A stretch of DNA of 64,000 nt. Source: Vitis vinifera (taxonomy: Eukaryota; Streptophyta; Magnoliopsida; Vitales; Vitaceae). The stretch's first letter is position 1, and every line of letters begins with the position of its first letter. The notes beneath the pieces were generated by a model. The model was not told the origin of the DNA and did no database searches. It saw only the letters and a list, made by a program, of their open reading frames with translations. The position numbers and the translations under genes are program-made. Of this stretch, positions 35,336-48,481 are shown in pieces. The DNA lies in assembly GCF_030704535.1 (NCBI RefSeq), contig NC_081823.1, forward strand, positions 6,144,501 through 6,208,500, given 5' to 3'.

Positions 35336-35927
35336 TACATGCTCCTAATATGTTTTGTACGATTTTTAAACAACTTGAATTTGACATTAAGACGATTATT
35401 GATAATTTTTTTTTCTTTTTTTACCAAACTATGTCATTAAGACATTCCCTACAAAAATTAACACATAGGAAATAAAATTAAAATCAATCATATTTGAATT
35501 GTTCATTATAAGTAAACTAAATGAAATATATATTTTTATTATTTTGCCTTTATAAACGTAATTTCTTTGTTATCAATAGAGATTTAAAAAAAATCATATT
35601 TAAATGGAATTAAAAATAAACAAAAATTATTTTTATAACATTTTTATTTTTTAAAATCATTAATTTAAATTATAAAATTAGTTTTAAAATTAAAAATATT
35701 TGTTGTAATTATAGTTTTGAAGATTTCATGATTTTTATCTTATTACTTTGAAAAATTTTCTTTAATAAGAAAGTATTTATTTTAATGATTTTAAATATTT
35801 ATTAAAAAATATTTAGGATTAGTGTGGAGAGCAATTAGGTAATTTTGGAATGGAGAAATTTTGAATATTTTGAAGAATTTAATTCGGTCAATTATCCTAT
35901 TTACACTTTCAAAATTATTGGAAGGTT

Positions 35928-36055
35928 GGTAAATTAGTCTTAAAAATATTGTCTTCTTGATTTATATTTTATATATATGCATGTGATTGGTAAATTAGTC
36001 TTAAAAATATTGTCTTCTTGATTAATATTATATATATATATATATGCATGTGATT
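35928..36055. repeat. 61-bp tandem duplication
   Basis: GGTAAATTAGTCTTAAAAAT through ATGCATGTGATT occurs at 35928-35988 and again at 35989-36055, the second with a longer TA run. Confidence 0.9.
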
Positions 36056-36959
36056 GTTTACATTATTTTCGAAATAATAAACACCATGTGTCTAATTTGC
36101 AAGTTAGAAAAAAATAATAATAATATTTTATAAGGTATTTCAAAAGTATTTATTATATGTTCTATAAATTTGAAAAAATATAATATTTAATGATACCTAT
36201 TTTACAAGTTAGAACAAACAAATAATACTAATATTTTATGAGGTGTTTAAAAATTATTTAATATATATGAGAAATAATATAAGTTTGAAATAAAGAATGA
36301 TATTTATTATATATTATGTAAGTTTTCAATATATTTAAAAAATATTTATTATATATTATGTAAGTTTGAAAAAAAAAATATTTGATGAGGTATTTAAAAG
36401 TTATTCACTTCAAAAATACATTTGGCAATAATAATTTTTAATCATTTTTCATATTCAATTTGATGAAGAAAAATGATTCAAGTTAATTCCACTATTAAAT
36501 AGATGAGAGAAAGGTAAAAGAGTCAATGAGAAAATGAGAAAGGTAAGATAATTGGTTAGTTTTTTCATTTAATAGTCAATGGTATTTTAGGAATTTTTTA
36601 AAAACAATATCATTACTCTCAATTTTCACTCTTTCGTTGGGTGAATGGTTTAAATATGGAACTTATATAGACCATACTTTAATTTTTGGGCCCTTTTCCT
36701 ACCGTATACTATTTTTTTTTTTTTAAAGTAACCCTCCTCATATTTTTCTTTTCCTCTCTCATTTAGTCCTCCTCATATTTGTTTTCCCTTTCTTTGTTAG
36801 TTCTCTCACTTCAACTTCTTCACCCTTGGGACAAATTAATTCATATGTGAAACCACCTCGTTAATATATATATAAATTTTTTACTATCACCAATCAAATC
36901 AAGCTCATAAATTCCTTATTATTACTTATAAAATTATATTCATAAATTCAGTTTCCTCC

Positions 36960-37560
36960 AACATATCAGGAAGTTCTTCCTTCATTGCATATTAAACACT
37001 CTCCTAGCTTTTTTTCATGAATGTTGTGTTTGCTTTAACATCCTTCTTAAATAGGGATGAGAATTTGGACAATATATATAGCAATGACATGAAAAAGGCC
37101 TCTTAGAATACCTTCACACACTCACACACTCATAATTGGTTACAATAACAAGGCCAATAATCCATGATCATGCAAAAGTTTGCTCCATATCAAAATCTCT
37201 CCTAAAATATTTGAAAATTAAAAAGCCTTCACCCAATCATAATTTGTCAAAGTAAGAAGGCCTATAATTGATGGTCATGCAAAAGTTTTCTTCATATAAA
37301 GTAAATGAAATCCAAAATCTCTCCTAAAAAAAAACACTTACTATGTTTTCTTAAGAGGAAAGTTAAATTGCATGCCTTACTATTGTACAATAACAAAGTA
37401 TTACTTACTTTAAAAAAGATTACTTAATTATATTAAGTTGAGATTTAGAATTTAGTATTAGGGTTTATGAATGTCATTTTAATTTGATAAGTCTGATCAC
37501 CAAAACCCAAACTTTACAAAGTGAACTTAGGTGACTTGGAGAGCTTGGTAGACTCTACTC
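36960..37560. repeat. Dispersed duplication, copy A (partner 40260-40690)
   Basis: Shares with 40260-40690, in the same orientation, blocks such as GAAAAAGGC(C/T)TCTTAGAATACC, CATGCAAAAG, AAATCTCTCCTAAAAT and AAACTTTACAAAGTGA. The copies are clearly diverged with indels. No coding content is seen; probably a non-coding transposon family. Confidence 0.7.
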
Positions 37561-38249
37561 ACCCTGAAATGAGTCTTGCAAATTGCAACTAAGGATATAA
37601 AAATGTTTGATTTGGTCAATTATGATATAAACACTTACTTAAATCAACATCATTTATGCTTTGATTAAATCAAATCTAACTTCTATTGGTAGAAAAATAT
37701 AACCAAACCAATTTGATAATATCAATTTGATTGTATTTTGGATGGGTATATGCTCATATACATGCGCATAGACCTACATACCAAATATGGCACGCATACA
37801 CATGCACACAAGCATAAATATAGACTAATAAAACCCCTAGGAGAGTATAATTAATAAATAATACATCCAAACGGAAAACATAATTTAATAATGGATGAAG
37901 TTAAAAATAAATTTGAATAATAATTTAATAAAAATAATACACATTGCAATTTCAATCTAATATGTAGTGGATGTAGTTCAAAATGTACAAAATATTCATT
38001 TGGTATTTTGATTTCCAATAACACAATCCAAATTTTAATAAATCACACCCATCAATCTGAATTTTATGGCTTTATTTTTCATTAACGGTGTTCATAATCT
38101 GTCAATTTTAGTTTACATATTAAATTTCGTACCTTTTTTGTATAGTAAAATAGGAGTTGTCGAGGCATAGTTAGGCATGTATAATATTTTAATTAATTTA
38201 ATTTTTGAGTATATAATATTTTAATTAACTTCTTCATCAAATAAGCTTT

Positions 38250-38898
38250 TGTTGGAAATATCTCAAATTCTTAATTAGAAATATTTCTTTTTCGTAAAAG
38301 GAATATTATATAGAATATTTCATAAGTTCAATTAATTGGAGTTAGATTCCTTATAACATAAGGAAAGTTAGTAAGAATATTTATATAAATATTTTAGATA
38401 ATAAGAAGAAAAAGTTATAACAAAGATATGACTTTGTGAAGACTATAAGAGAAAGAGTGAGAGACACCTGATAAAACGAGACATCTAGTGGAGTAAATGA
38501 CTCGTGGTTTGAGGTGGAAATACAAAGAGTGAGGAAACATGAGATGTTTCAAAATCTCATAGTTATATCTATTTTTGTCATCTATAATATTTTTTATTAT
38601 ATGGTAGAGTGTTATATCTCGTCTATGATTTTATGGAAATATAAGCATGGTTGGTTAAACCATGTTAAACTTTATAGTTGTATTTGTTTTTATACTTTGT
38701 AATATTCTCAATCATATAGTAGAATGTCATCTTTCATCCGCGGAAATATACATGATTGGTTGAACCATATAAAAAATCTCATATATCTTTGTGTGTTAAT
38801 GACTCTATTTATGTTCTTCTATTTATATATATTTGCATTAAATGTTCAAGTGGCATAGTAAGTATTATCAAAGCTGACATAGTAAGTATTATCAAAGC
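38250..38898 (+). mobile_element. Decayed copia-type LTR followed by primer-binding-site-like repeats
   Basis: Starts TGTTGGAAATATCTCAAATT. About 600 bp later comes AGTATTATCAAAGC, repeated once (about 38861 and 38885), resembling the copia primer binding site TGGTATCAGAGC. A related LTR-like block follows at 39276-39770. Boundaries are approximate and there is no gag-pol. Confidence 0.45.
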
Positions 38899-39060
38899 TT
38901 TTGTTGAAGATGTTTAGAAAAGTCTTAGTTGAAGGTGCCCATAAGAGCCTTAGTTGAAGATGTTTGAAAAAGTCTTAGTTTAAGATATCTAAAAGAGTTT
39001 GGAAAAGCCTTGGTTGAAGATGTCTCGAGGAGCCTTGTTTGAATATTTCAAGAAGAGCAA
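38895..39060. repeat. ~26-bp tandem repeat, about six degenerate units
   Basis: Units of the form GCCTTAGTTGAAGATGTTTG(A)n recur from about 38895 to 39060, for example GTCTTAGTTGAAGGTGCCC and GCCTTGGTTGAAGATGTCTC. They lie just 3' of the primer-binding-site-like sequence, where a copia leader would be. Confidence 0.75.
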
Positions 39061-39275
39061 AGAATAAAGCACAAAAGATGATTGCAAAAAGAAATTTTTG
39101 TTAAAGTGAAGTCAAGTATTCCCTCATTGAAATGTCATACAAGAAACACACAACACAATCAGATCATGATTTGCAAAGGGAACTATAACACACGAGAAGA
39201 ACAACAACAAATGACACAACATAGAAAGATACAAAATTGACTTAATAAAATTTAATTCAAAGTGAAAATTATCAA

Positions 39276-39770
39276 GAAATGTCTCAAATTCCTAATTAAA
39301 ATATACTTTTTTTTGTAGAATGAATATTATATAAGATATTTACTAAGTTCATTCGTGATTGAAATTAAATTATTTACAGAATAAGGAAAGTTAAAAGCAA
39401 TATTTGTATAAATATCTTAGGTTATGAGGTAAAAAAGTTGAGAGAGATATGACTTTGAGAAGACTATATGCGATGGATATCTCTTTAGTTGAGTGGTTCA
39501 GGGTGGACCTATTTAGTTCAATGGTTCAAGATGGACAAAGAGTCCATAAACAACATTTTAGAATCCAATAATTGTATCTACTATGTTTACTATGATATTT
39601 CTATCATATATTGGAACATTAACTCTCATATGTGGAAGTGAGTATGGTTGAACATAAAAACTTTATATATCTTTGTGTTCCGATCGTTTTATTTTATGTT
39701 CTTCCATATTACTTTTTAATAACTTTTTGCATGAACGAATCACCAATGGATATAATGATGGTATTAAAGC
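39276..39770 (+). mobile_element. Second decayed copia-type LTR with primer-binding-site-like end
   Basis: Begins GAAATGTCTCAAATTCCTAA, parallel to 38250, and shares AATATTATATA, AAGGAAAGTTA and CTTTATATATCTTTGTG-type blocks with it. It ends near TGGTATTAAAGC (39759-39770), two mismatches from the consensus copia primer site. With 38250-38898 it may be the LTR pair of an element or two solo relics. Confidence 0.45.
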
Positions 39771-40259
39771 TTAAATCCGTATATTTAACTCGTGTTTCAC
39801 ATTCAATAATCATGCTCAATTGCTCAATTAAAATTTTTTTATCAATTGATATCCTCCTTTTCCCTGTGCATTAATCTTTCAAAAAAAAAATTTACTATAT
39901 TTAACAATGTAATATTAACCTTCACTTGTTTGAGAATCTTAAAAAACTATTAAGTATTTTTTGCTTTCATTTTGAGAATTTAAAAAAACAAGTATTCTTT
40001 GCTTTTGTTATGAGAATCTAAAAAACCTTTCTAATTCTTGCAGAGATGATAGTACCGGAGTTTCGTTTTCCATTAACATTCCTTGATCTTTTCCTATTTC
40101 TTTTTCTATCGTTCTTTCACTTCGACATTGGACTTCGACCTAATGAGTTACATATTCATATGATTTCACTTATTACCACTTAATTTATATACATAAATTC
40201 TTTACTATCACCTACTAAAGTATATTCATAACTTTAGTTTCCTCCAACATTTCCATTTC

Positions 40260-40351
40260 CATTGCCATGAAGTCTTCTCTTCTATGCATATTAAAAATTC
40301 CCCTTGTTTTTTCCTGATTCTTCAATATCCCTTTTCAAATAAAGATAGGAA

Positions 40352-40388
<37 letters not shown>

Positions 40389-40690
40389 AAGACATGGAAA
40401 AGGCTTCTTAGAATACCTCTCTCACAACACAATGATCATGCAAAAGCTTGCTTCATATAAATTAGATGAAATTCAAAATCTCTCCTAAAATAGTTGAAAA
40501 TTTAAAATAAAAATTACATGTCTTAATGTTTTGTGCCACAACAAAGCATTTTTTTTAACTTTAAAAAGGATGAATTAGTTATATCAAGTTAAAATTTAGA
40601 ACTTAGGAATAGGGTTTGTGAATCTCATTTTAATTTGGCATGTCAGACTACCAAAACCAAACTTTACAAAGTGAGCTTAAGTCAGGTGGC
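40260..40690. repeat. Dispersed duplication, copy A' (partner 36960-37560)
   Basis: Diverged copy of 36960-37560, same orientation. It contains an (AT)n tract at 40357-40386 where the partner has only a short TA run. Confidence 0.7.
40357..40386. repeat. (AT)n microsatellite
   Basis: About 15 uninterrupted AT units. Confidence 0.95.
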
Positions 40691-41367
40691 GAGCCTTAAA
40701 GCATAGGAAGGCATGAGTAATATTTTAAATAATTTAATTTTTGAATGGTTTAAATCATAATTTTAACTTAATTGAATGTTAATTACTCTTAACTTAATTT
40801 AATTTAAATCTATTTTCAATTTAATTATAATATTAAATTATTTTATCAATTATATTTTATGCGTTTATATTAAATTATTGAATTGATTTACCAAAAATCC
40901 TTTTACACCATTAAGTTAAAAAAAAGAAACCATTCTAAAAATTAAATAAAGCAAGTTAAAAAAACCCCTTCAAGTTACCGAAATAGATCGCAAATGAAAA
41001 GGGCTAAGGTTCTCAAGTTTGACCCATCATGGGGTGGACGTGGTAGAGCAATTAACTAGTAGGTTAGACGTGAACAATCAATTCAATTTAGAATTCAGGC
41101 CATAACAAAATCATCCTAAATTAATACTTAACCTAACCAAGACATCATTTATTAGGATGATTTCGCGACTACTATTTACTTCTCTTTTGCATTTCATTGT
41201 GATAGGTATGGCTTGGTTCGATCAATCACTAACCCTTCTAAAATTGGATCAGTTTATATGAAACAAAAATCTTTCAAACTGTAAAGAGGAATCATTTGTG
41301 TTAGAAGACAATAATAAAACATCTCACTGCATGTACTCATCAACATCAAGGAAAGCTAGCTAGCTTC
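40690..41367. other. AT-rich spacer and TRAPPC3 3' flank
   Basis: No gene seen; the bases just below 41368 are the likely 3' UTR of the TRAPPC3 gene. Confidence 0.5.
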
Positions 41368-44300
41368 TTACTCGTCATCTTTGTAAGGGTATTCTTCTGG
41401 AACTTGCTTCAGAAGTTTTACCTGCAACTCATAAGCATCATCCCCTCGAAGCATATCACGGATCCATGTGACTTCAGTCTTCATTGACACCTGAACATAA
41501 AATTACGAAAAACACAAAAAACCACTATCATTATAAACAAGGACAGGAATTAAGTTCTTGGGTACCACAGAAATTGTAAAGCATTGAAGGAGTTAAATAA
41601 ATTGGAGTATGTTCTTCCACCTCAACCCAACCCCCACTCCTAGGACAGAGTAAAGGAAAGGAAGCATGTGGACTAACAAAGAAATAAATGATTATTTTGG
41701 TAATACATCCATTACATTAACAGCAAACGACATAAACCCTATACTTGTTCTAATGTACCTCAGGATTAATACCGTATTTCACAGGCAAAAAGTGTGCATG
41801 TATGCATACAGACCAGAAATGGCAGAAAAACCAAAGGCACTATCCACCCCTCACCCTCAGGATGAATACCATTTTTCAAAGGCAAATACAAAAGTCATAA
41901 AAATGGACCTCCCTTAACTAGGGTAAAAAAACAGAAAGAAAAATGGGAAAAGCATAAGCCCAAAGTAAAGGGTTCATTCGCCAGGATTGTGCCAAGACCA
42001 TAGGCGCAGAGACTTGAGGAAAATTAAGCAGTTACTATGCATTAACGTATTTGTTCTCACAACCCATTAACAAATCTTTGGCAAAGTAGAGATAATTAAA
42101 AAACATATTCAGAGAATGACATTGTTAAATTTAATGGTTCTCTTGGCAAAACAACTAAATAGTACACCATATCAACAACAAGGCCTAGAATGGAAACTTC
42201 TTAGAATGGAGGACATGCTTTCATTCTTGTTCATCACCTTAGGTGTGAAAATGATTGCTAAGCTTGTTGGATTCACCCACTGGTGTCACCTCACTTCATA
42301 GGATCTTTTATCCCATGCCTCTTTTGACCAAAACAAATTCCACCATGTGATGTAAGAAGTTATATAGAAATGACACTTCCTACAATCTCACAAATTCAGA
42401 GGCCTGATCCACTATACAAAGCCAGAAGTAAAGCACATGACTAGGGTTATGTCCTTATTGTTAAACAATCTTATAAGAAGCCTTGTGGAAAAATGTAAAA
42501 ATGAAGTCTCACAAGGTAGAATGATAGCGTCAAACTTGTGTAGCAGAAGGAAAGGCACTCACCATTTCTAGAGCTCCTCTAACAACTCCACTCAAGATGT
42601 TGCAGTAGTACAGACCTTGACAAGTATCAGGAAGCTCAACAAAATCTACCAGTGGATTATCCTCCAAAACAAGACTGCAACTTGTACCATCAGCATCCCA
42701 ATTGGTCACTGATGCAGTGACCCCCAAGAACATTTTGAAACCAACCTGTGTAAAAGTATTATAAAAAAACAATGTTAACATTAAATGTTCGTCATACTTC
42801 AAAAAAGAAGTCGGAACAGTCCTATAGGTAACAATAATGCAAATATAATGCAACCAATATTGCAGATCTACAAAATTGTAGGAAGCTACACCACTTAAAA
42901 ATCTCAGATTCAAATACAAGGTACAAATGCATCCATCACAACTTACCTACAGACCTTAGACTGAATACATTTTTGCTTGTCAGACAAACTTCAAGGATAT
43001 AAACCAAAGGCTGGATCAGGCTGAAAGCAAACCATAGGTCAACCTAGGGGTTGAACTGGTCTCCCTATCATATATCAGGTTAGAATGCTCAACCCAATCG
43101 GGATTACATCAGGTTAGGTGGTGAGGAGCATGATAGTTGCTTGCCTTTGTACTGCACCAGTAAAACTATTGTGGGGATGACATTGGCTAAAATAGTTTTG
43201 AAACCCTAGATGGACCATAGACTGCATAAGGTGAGGTTGCACAGTTTGGGGTGGAATGATTTCCTTTCTCCGCAATGTACAGGTATCAAACATGCTTTAA
43301 AGAAGTTTTTGGATAAAGGTACTATTTCTGGACCCAAGAAAGAAGGGGAAAACATCATACAAAGCAATAAAGAGGACAAAAACAAATTACATGGTATGAA
43401 ACAGAGGAAGCAAATTAGGGCTTTAACTTCTAATATCGTATTTGCTCGACATAGATTAACATAGTCTGCGCTAGCTCAGGCACAAGTTGGATCTCAGGCA
43501 CCTCAATTCAACCCTTACCTTATTCCTTAAAACTACATAACAACTTGGCATGATTCAGGCCAGGGTGCATTTATGGTCCAAGCTATTTAACAGTCCTTTA
43601 TGTATATGTTCTTGGATAGGGTCAAGGTGCATTTAGGTTTTAGCTCGTTGTCTTTATTTGATTTTATTGTGTGACTGGGTTGTAAGTGAGGTGAGGGTGG
43701 TGTCTTTTGTGTATCCCTCTTCTTTTTTGGTCTTAGGTGTCTTGTATGCATCATGTATACTTTTATGCGCCCTTCTTTAGATGCATTTAGTACAATTGCT
43801 TTTACCTATAAAAAAAAATGGCTCAGGCCAATCCCTGGTTTAGCCAGGTTCAACACAGCTAACTTGCAGATTAGCATCTCCACTTGTCAACCAAAATACT
43901 TGTCCACCCATTTTCTACACGGGTTAAGATCATCCAAACAAGCTCACCTTACTTTGCTTTGAAAAGTGCAGACTATATGCTGACAAAAGATTCATGACTA
44001 CATGTGTCCAACACAAATCTAGATACTTAAAATTAAACCATAATACATTCCCACAAGAATGAGATGATGAACTTATAGTAAATACTTCCTTTATTACATT
44101 AAAACTTATGATGGTTGATCAATGACACATGATATTGTTGAGTTGACTATCATATTCACCATGGATCTACATTGCATGGACTTGGGTCCAGGTATTGGGA
44201 ATGGGTATGTGTTTAGGTATCTAATCCTTTACACTTCCAAATATTAGGATATAGGTTTTGGCTAAAAGAATCTCAATATGAACACTTGGATAGGGCATAA

Positions 44301-47300
44301 TAAAAGGGGAAAAAAAAAATCAATTAAATATCAATAAAGAAAAAATAGATATCTTGGATAAAAGCTCTCCTTTCCTATTTTTATCCCTATCATCTTTTTC
44401 TTATCCCTGAATACTTTTATAAAAGTTTACTTCCAGCAAACTCTCTTTTCAATATAATTTTTTTCTAAGGAAGTTAGAAATAAAAAACATATCAATCACA
44501 GTCAAATAACCAAATCCAAAGCAAAATAGGAGTATCTGATAAGGATCTCATACACAAACTCATGTTGGGTCGACACAAATAAGCTAAGTGAAGTTGGAGG
44601 GTCTGGGTACCATGGTTATGGATTTAGGACTATGGTCCAGGCATATACACACACATGAACCAACTAAAACACCTAGGGAAAAAAAAGGTTCCATAAATTC
44701 ATGCACACATCTTGTCTTCAAGTCTAAAACCTAGGAGTTGATGCACCTAGACCTAGGGAATTTTGGAGCAAGGCAATCATGTTCATTCCTACCAATTGAA
44801 GCCTTCCTGTGAAGTGCAGAAAATGCAAAGAATTTTTATATATCAAGCTAAGCATCCCTTCCCTGTTCAATCCACTTTCTTATTTTACTTCAAAATCTTC
44901 TATCTGCTTTATAATTAGTTTCATTTTCATGTATTAATTATTTATTGAAGTACTTTCAATTCTATAGCATTTTTCCAATAAGCATATATTCATTCTCCCA
45001 CACAACAATTGTAGATAATTCACCATTTAGCAAAATTATAGGCTGTAAACCTTAGATCTAATTTTTCTAATCAAAGATCCCACTCTGATCAGTATTAGTT
45101 CAAATATTACTACAAATAGATAATGCCCAAAATGGTCTACTGATTCTGGATAAATAAATAAATTTGCTAACACAAAAAACTAATAAATAAAGAAATAGTA
45201 CATATACGCTGACACACATACAGATGCAAATACAAGGAACAAGCACAAAGTTAAAAAAAGAAGAAACGTTTGTAGATAATTCACCATTTAGCAAAATTAT
45301 AGGCTGTAAAATCTGAGCACCTTAGATCTAATTTTTCTAGTCGAAGATCCCACTCTGATCAGTATTAGTTCAAATATTACTCCAAATAGATAATGCCAAA
45401 AATGGTCTTCTGATTCTGGATAAATAAATAAATTTGCAAACACAAAAAATAAATAAAGAAATAGTACATGCATGCTGACACACATACAAATGTAAATACA
45501 AGGAATAAGCATTTAGTTAAAACAAGAAGAAACAATTAATCCAGGGTTTACCTGTTGGGAAGACTTTCAGTCATACACTATTTGAATATTATATTAAAAT
45601 GAAAAATGGGTCATAGTTAACAAAAGGAAACTATTAATCCAGGGTGGAGAATTTCAGTCATCAATATTTGAATATTATATTAAACTGTGAAAGAATAATA
45701 GACCTTTGCAATTGCTTCAGCTGTCTCCTTGAAGTCGACGCATCTGGAGACGTTAGATTTTGCTAGAAACTCATCAATCAATCGAATTCCAATATTATAA
45801 CCCCTGAAAAATAACTAACTGGTTAAATGGGCATCAGGTCTATGGTGTGCAATTATGTGGTCAACTAAATTTCATTAAGTTCTGATAAGAATATTTGTTA
45901 TCCTGCTAATATTGTACACACATGAAGAACGCTAAGTGTCACCAAGAATTGCAATTCTGTATCAAATTGAGCCAACACTATACCTAGAATTATCAAACAG
46001 AACAATAAGATCATATTTACATGAAAAGGCAAAACAAATTACCAACAAAAATACGATCATAGTGACAAACACTAAGTCTTGACGTTGGCTTGAAAGAATG
46101 CAATAGGACTGAATCTTTTTCTTCTCATTGGGTGGAATGATGGACAGAACTGAATATCCAAAAAAGAAAAAGGGCAATCTTCAAAGCATCTTCTCTTTAA
46201 AACATGATGCTCCAATGCTCCTTCTGAGATCTCTTCTTTAAGCTGCATAGTTTTGAAACAATGCCAATTCTCAATATTTTTAGTGTTCAATTCACTAAAT
46301 CCTTCCATCTCTCATGTATAATCTGGAGGAGACAAAATCATATGGACATAAACTAGAATGTTTAATCTCCTTTCTTCATCAGGGCATTTCCATACTGGAT
46401 CTAACAGTCACAAAAAGTCAACATCTGTTATAAGGAAGGGATCCATGTCCAAAAGGTATTCTTATAAGATTACCCCAGTGCTTCTTTCCTTCCCTTTCTC
46501 AGTACTTTACTAGAAAGGAAATCTCTGACAAATGTCCAATGAACCCTTCAAACACAAAAGGATTCATGGTAGTCATGGATGAAAATGTCACACTCACATG
46601 TCCTCTTTATTATCAATTTGCAAAGCATAATGTTGATCATGCATACCAAAACTGGAACATAACCACTAGCTACATTCTATGAAATTGTGCACCAGAAATG
46701 AGAGCTAATAAAGAGACTGGCTATTCCATGGAAAGACATCACAATACTTGTGGGAAAAAAAAAACATTTTCTGATATGGAAATAAAAATATCAAATTCCT
46801 ATCAGGCCAACTGGATTTCCTGACAATAAGAATCCTGATGAACCAAAAAAAGGGATAAAGGCCTACCAGAAATTACTTATTTTTCAAAACCCTGTTTTAA
46901 GTTCTATCCAAATGTGTTCTAATCCCCAACCCATGCAAAATCCAGTTGCATTTTATCGTAATTGGGAGAATTAACCCAAATGAATTTTACTTTACTTCCT
47001 TTGTTTCTAAAGTAACTATTATCAACTCGTACCACCTGATGTGAATCTTTAGAAGTAATTCATCTAAATGGTTACATTTAGACTAATAATATCCCCTCAT
47101 AGGATCCCTTATAGATATCTATATAGATATAGATATCTATATCAGACATCAAATGATCCTGATATATTTGAAAATAACTATAATTCATTTACCTATATAT
47201 CATGTTTCTGCTTATGTAAGAGTTCTTTCATTTATGTTCTATGGAAGCCACATGTTATACTATGTTCCACTAAATAAAAATCTGCTATGATCCAAGTCCA

Positions 47301-48481
47301 AGTCTTGAAGAAAAAAACAATGGATGAGATTCTTAATGGGACAGCATGGGGTAGGATGTGTCAATTTTTTAAAACTTATTACCCCTATAACATGTTAATT
47401 GCGAAAGCATTTCAACAAGGCTCTCATGCCAAATAGTTCAAGATGAGTACCAAACTTAATATGATCTTGAAGAAACCTAATCATGCTTGTGTCCACATGC
47501 TTTCTTGCCTCAAAGAGTTATTAGTTTTAAGAAAGTTACATCACAGGCTTAATTTTTGTTATCTTAAATGGCCATGATCCCATGTTATATATTCAGAATT
47601 GAACTCTTTTAAGTAATGGCATTAATTTTGCTAATAACTTTTCAGTCTTAAAAAACAATGCATAGAATTATGACATTCTCTTCACAAACTGCAAGGTTTG
47701 ATTGGAAACTTTGAAGAAGCCCCAAAACTAATATCCTACATAATACTCTTCATTACCATCACCTCAGTTTCAGTAGATAAGATGGAACTAACCAATTTTC
47801 TCCCAAAGATTCTGAAATTGGCAAGAAGGAAAGTAAACTAGTGTACAGTTCAAAATTCAGAGAAAATCAAGCCATAGATTCTGCACGCAATAGACCATCA
47901 AGCGCCAACTCAACTAACCACACATTCAAATCGCACATAACACACACACACACAAAATTTTCATAAACAAAGAAACTGTAAATTTCCCAAATTAAATTCA
48001 TTATTATTAAACAAAAACAACCGGACAACAGGAAAGCAAATCAGACTACGGTAACAAAGCATGAAATCAAAACAAAAATTAAAAGCGTTAAGAAACACAG
48101 AAGTTTAAGAAAAAACACCATTACTAAGTACACGGAATCGAAACAAAGAGATTACATTTGATCGAGCTGTTTGTTGACTTCTTCAACCTCCTCCAGATCC
48201 GTAAGCAGTTGACGCACGATCGCACCATAGGTTAGTGTGAACAGTTCCGCATTCTACCCACACGTCAATATCAGAAATTAACAAAAATCCGAGAACACTC
48301 ACAGGCCAAATGAATCAGAAACCTTTTGTTAGATTTAGGGTTTTTTTTATATAATTTTATTGTGTTCCTCGTCAACCAAAGGAAGTGAAATGAAAATTGG
48401 AATGGAGATGTGTGGATTTCTTACCACGCGCTCAACGTTAGCGAATATTGCATCTCCAGATCTTGGAGCAGCGGGAGCCAT
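41368..48481 (-). CDS. TRAPPC3: TRAPP complex subunit 3 (BET3 homologue), 5 exons
   Basis: Core subunit of the TRAPP tethering complex and Rab exchange factor at the ER-Golgi/Golgi, involved in vesicle traffic. Exons 48481-48425, 48253-48156, 45803-45704, 42745-42563 and 41490-41368 all have GT-AG borders and join in frame for 186 residues, the usual plant BET3 length. It starts [19 protein letters not shown], followed by [20 protein letters not shown]. The Cys that is palmitoylated in BET3 proteins is probably the one in [17 protein letters not shown] (exon 3). Exon 4 carries [20 protein letters not shown] and [20 protein letters not shown]; the end is [20 protein letters not shown] plus KDDE. 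Introns are large (171, 2352, 2958 and 1072 nt). Intron 3 carries a tandem duplication and a LINE-like tail. No lesions are seen. Confidence 0.96.
43560..43820 (+). mobile_element. LINE-like 3' tail in TRAPPC3 intron 3
   Basis: The stretch CTTGTATGCATCATGTATAC, TTTTATGCGCCCTTC, TTTTACCTATAAAAAAAAA resembles the 3' ends of plant L1-type elements (TTTGTATACttc...gcgccc...TTACCTATCAAAA) and ends in poly-A. It would be a 5'-truncated insertion antisense to the gene. No reverse transcriptase is seen. Confidence 0.45.
45011..45530. repeat. 261-bp tandem duplication in TRAPPC3 intron 3
   Basis: GTAGATAATTCACCATTTAG begins at 45011 and again at 45272. The following 240 or so bases (CACTCTGATCAGTATTAGTT, ATAAATAAATAAATTTGC and others) repeat with few differences. 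The duplicate ends about 175 bp from exon 3. Confidence 0.92.

Larger units (their letters stand above)
35336..38249. other. AT-rich intergenic region
   Basis: No gene seen. Contains a 61-bp direct repeat at 35928-36055, poly-A/T and TA-rich stretches, and one copy of a diverged duplication (36960-37560) repeated at 40260-40690. Confidence 0.5.
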
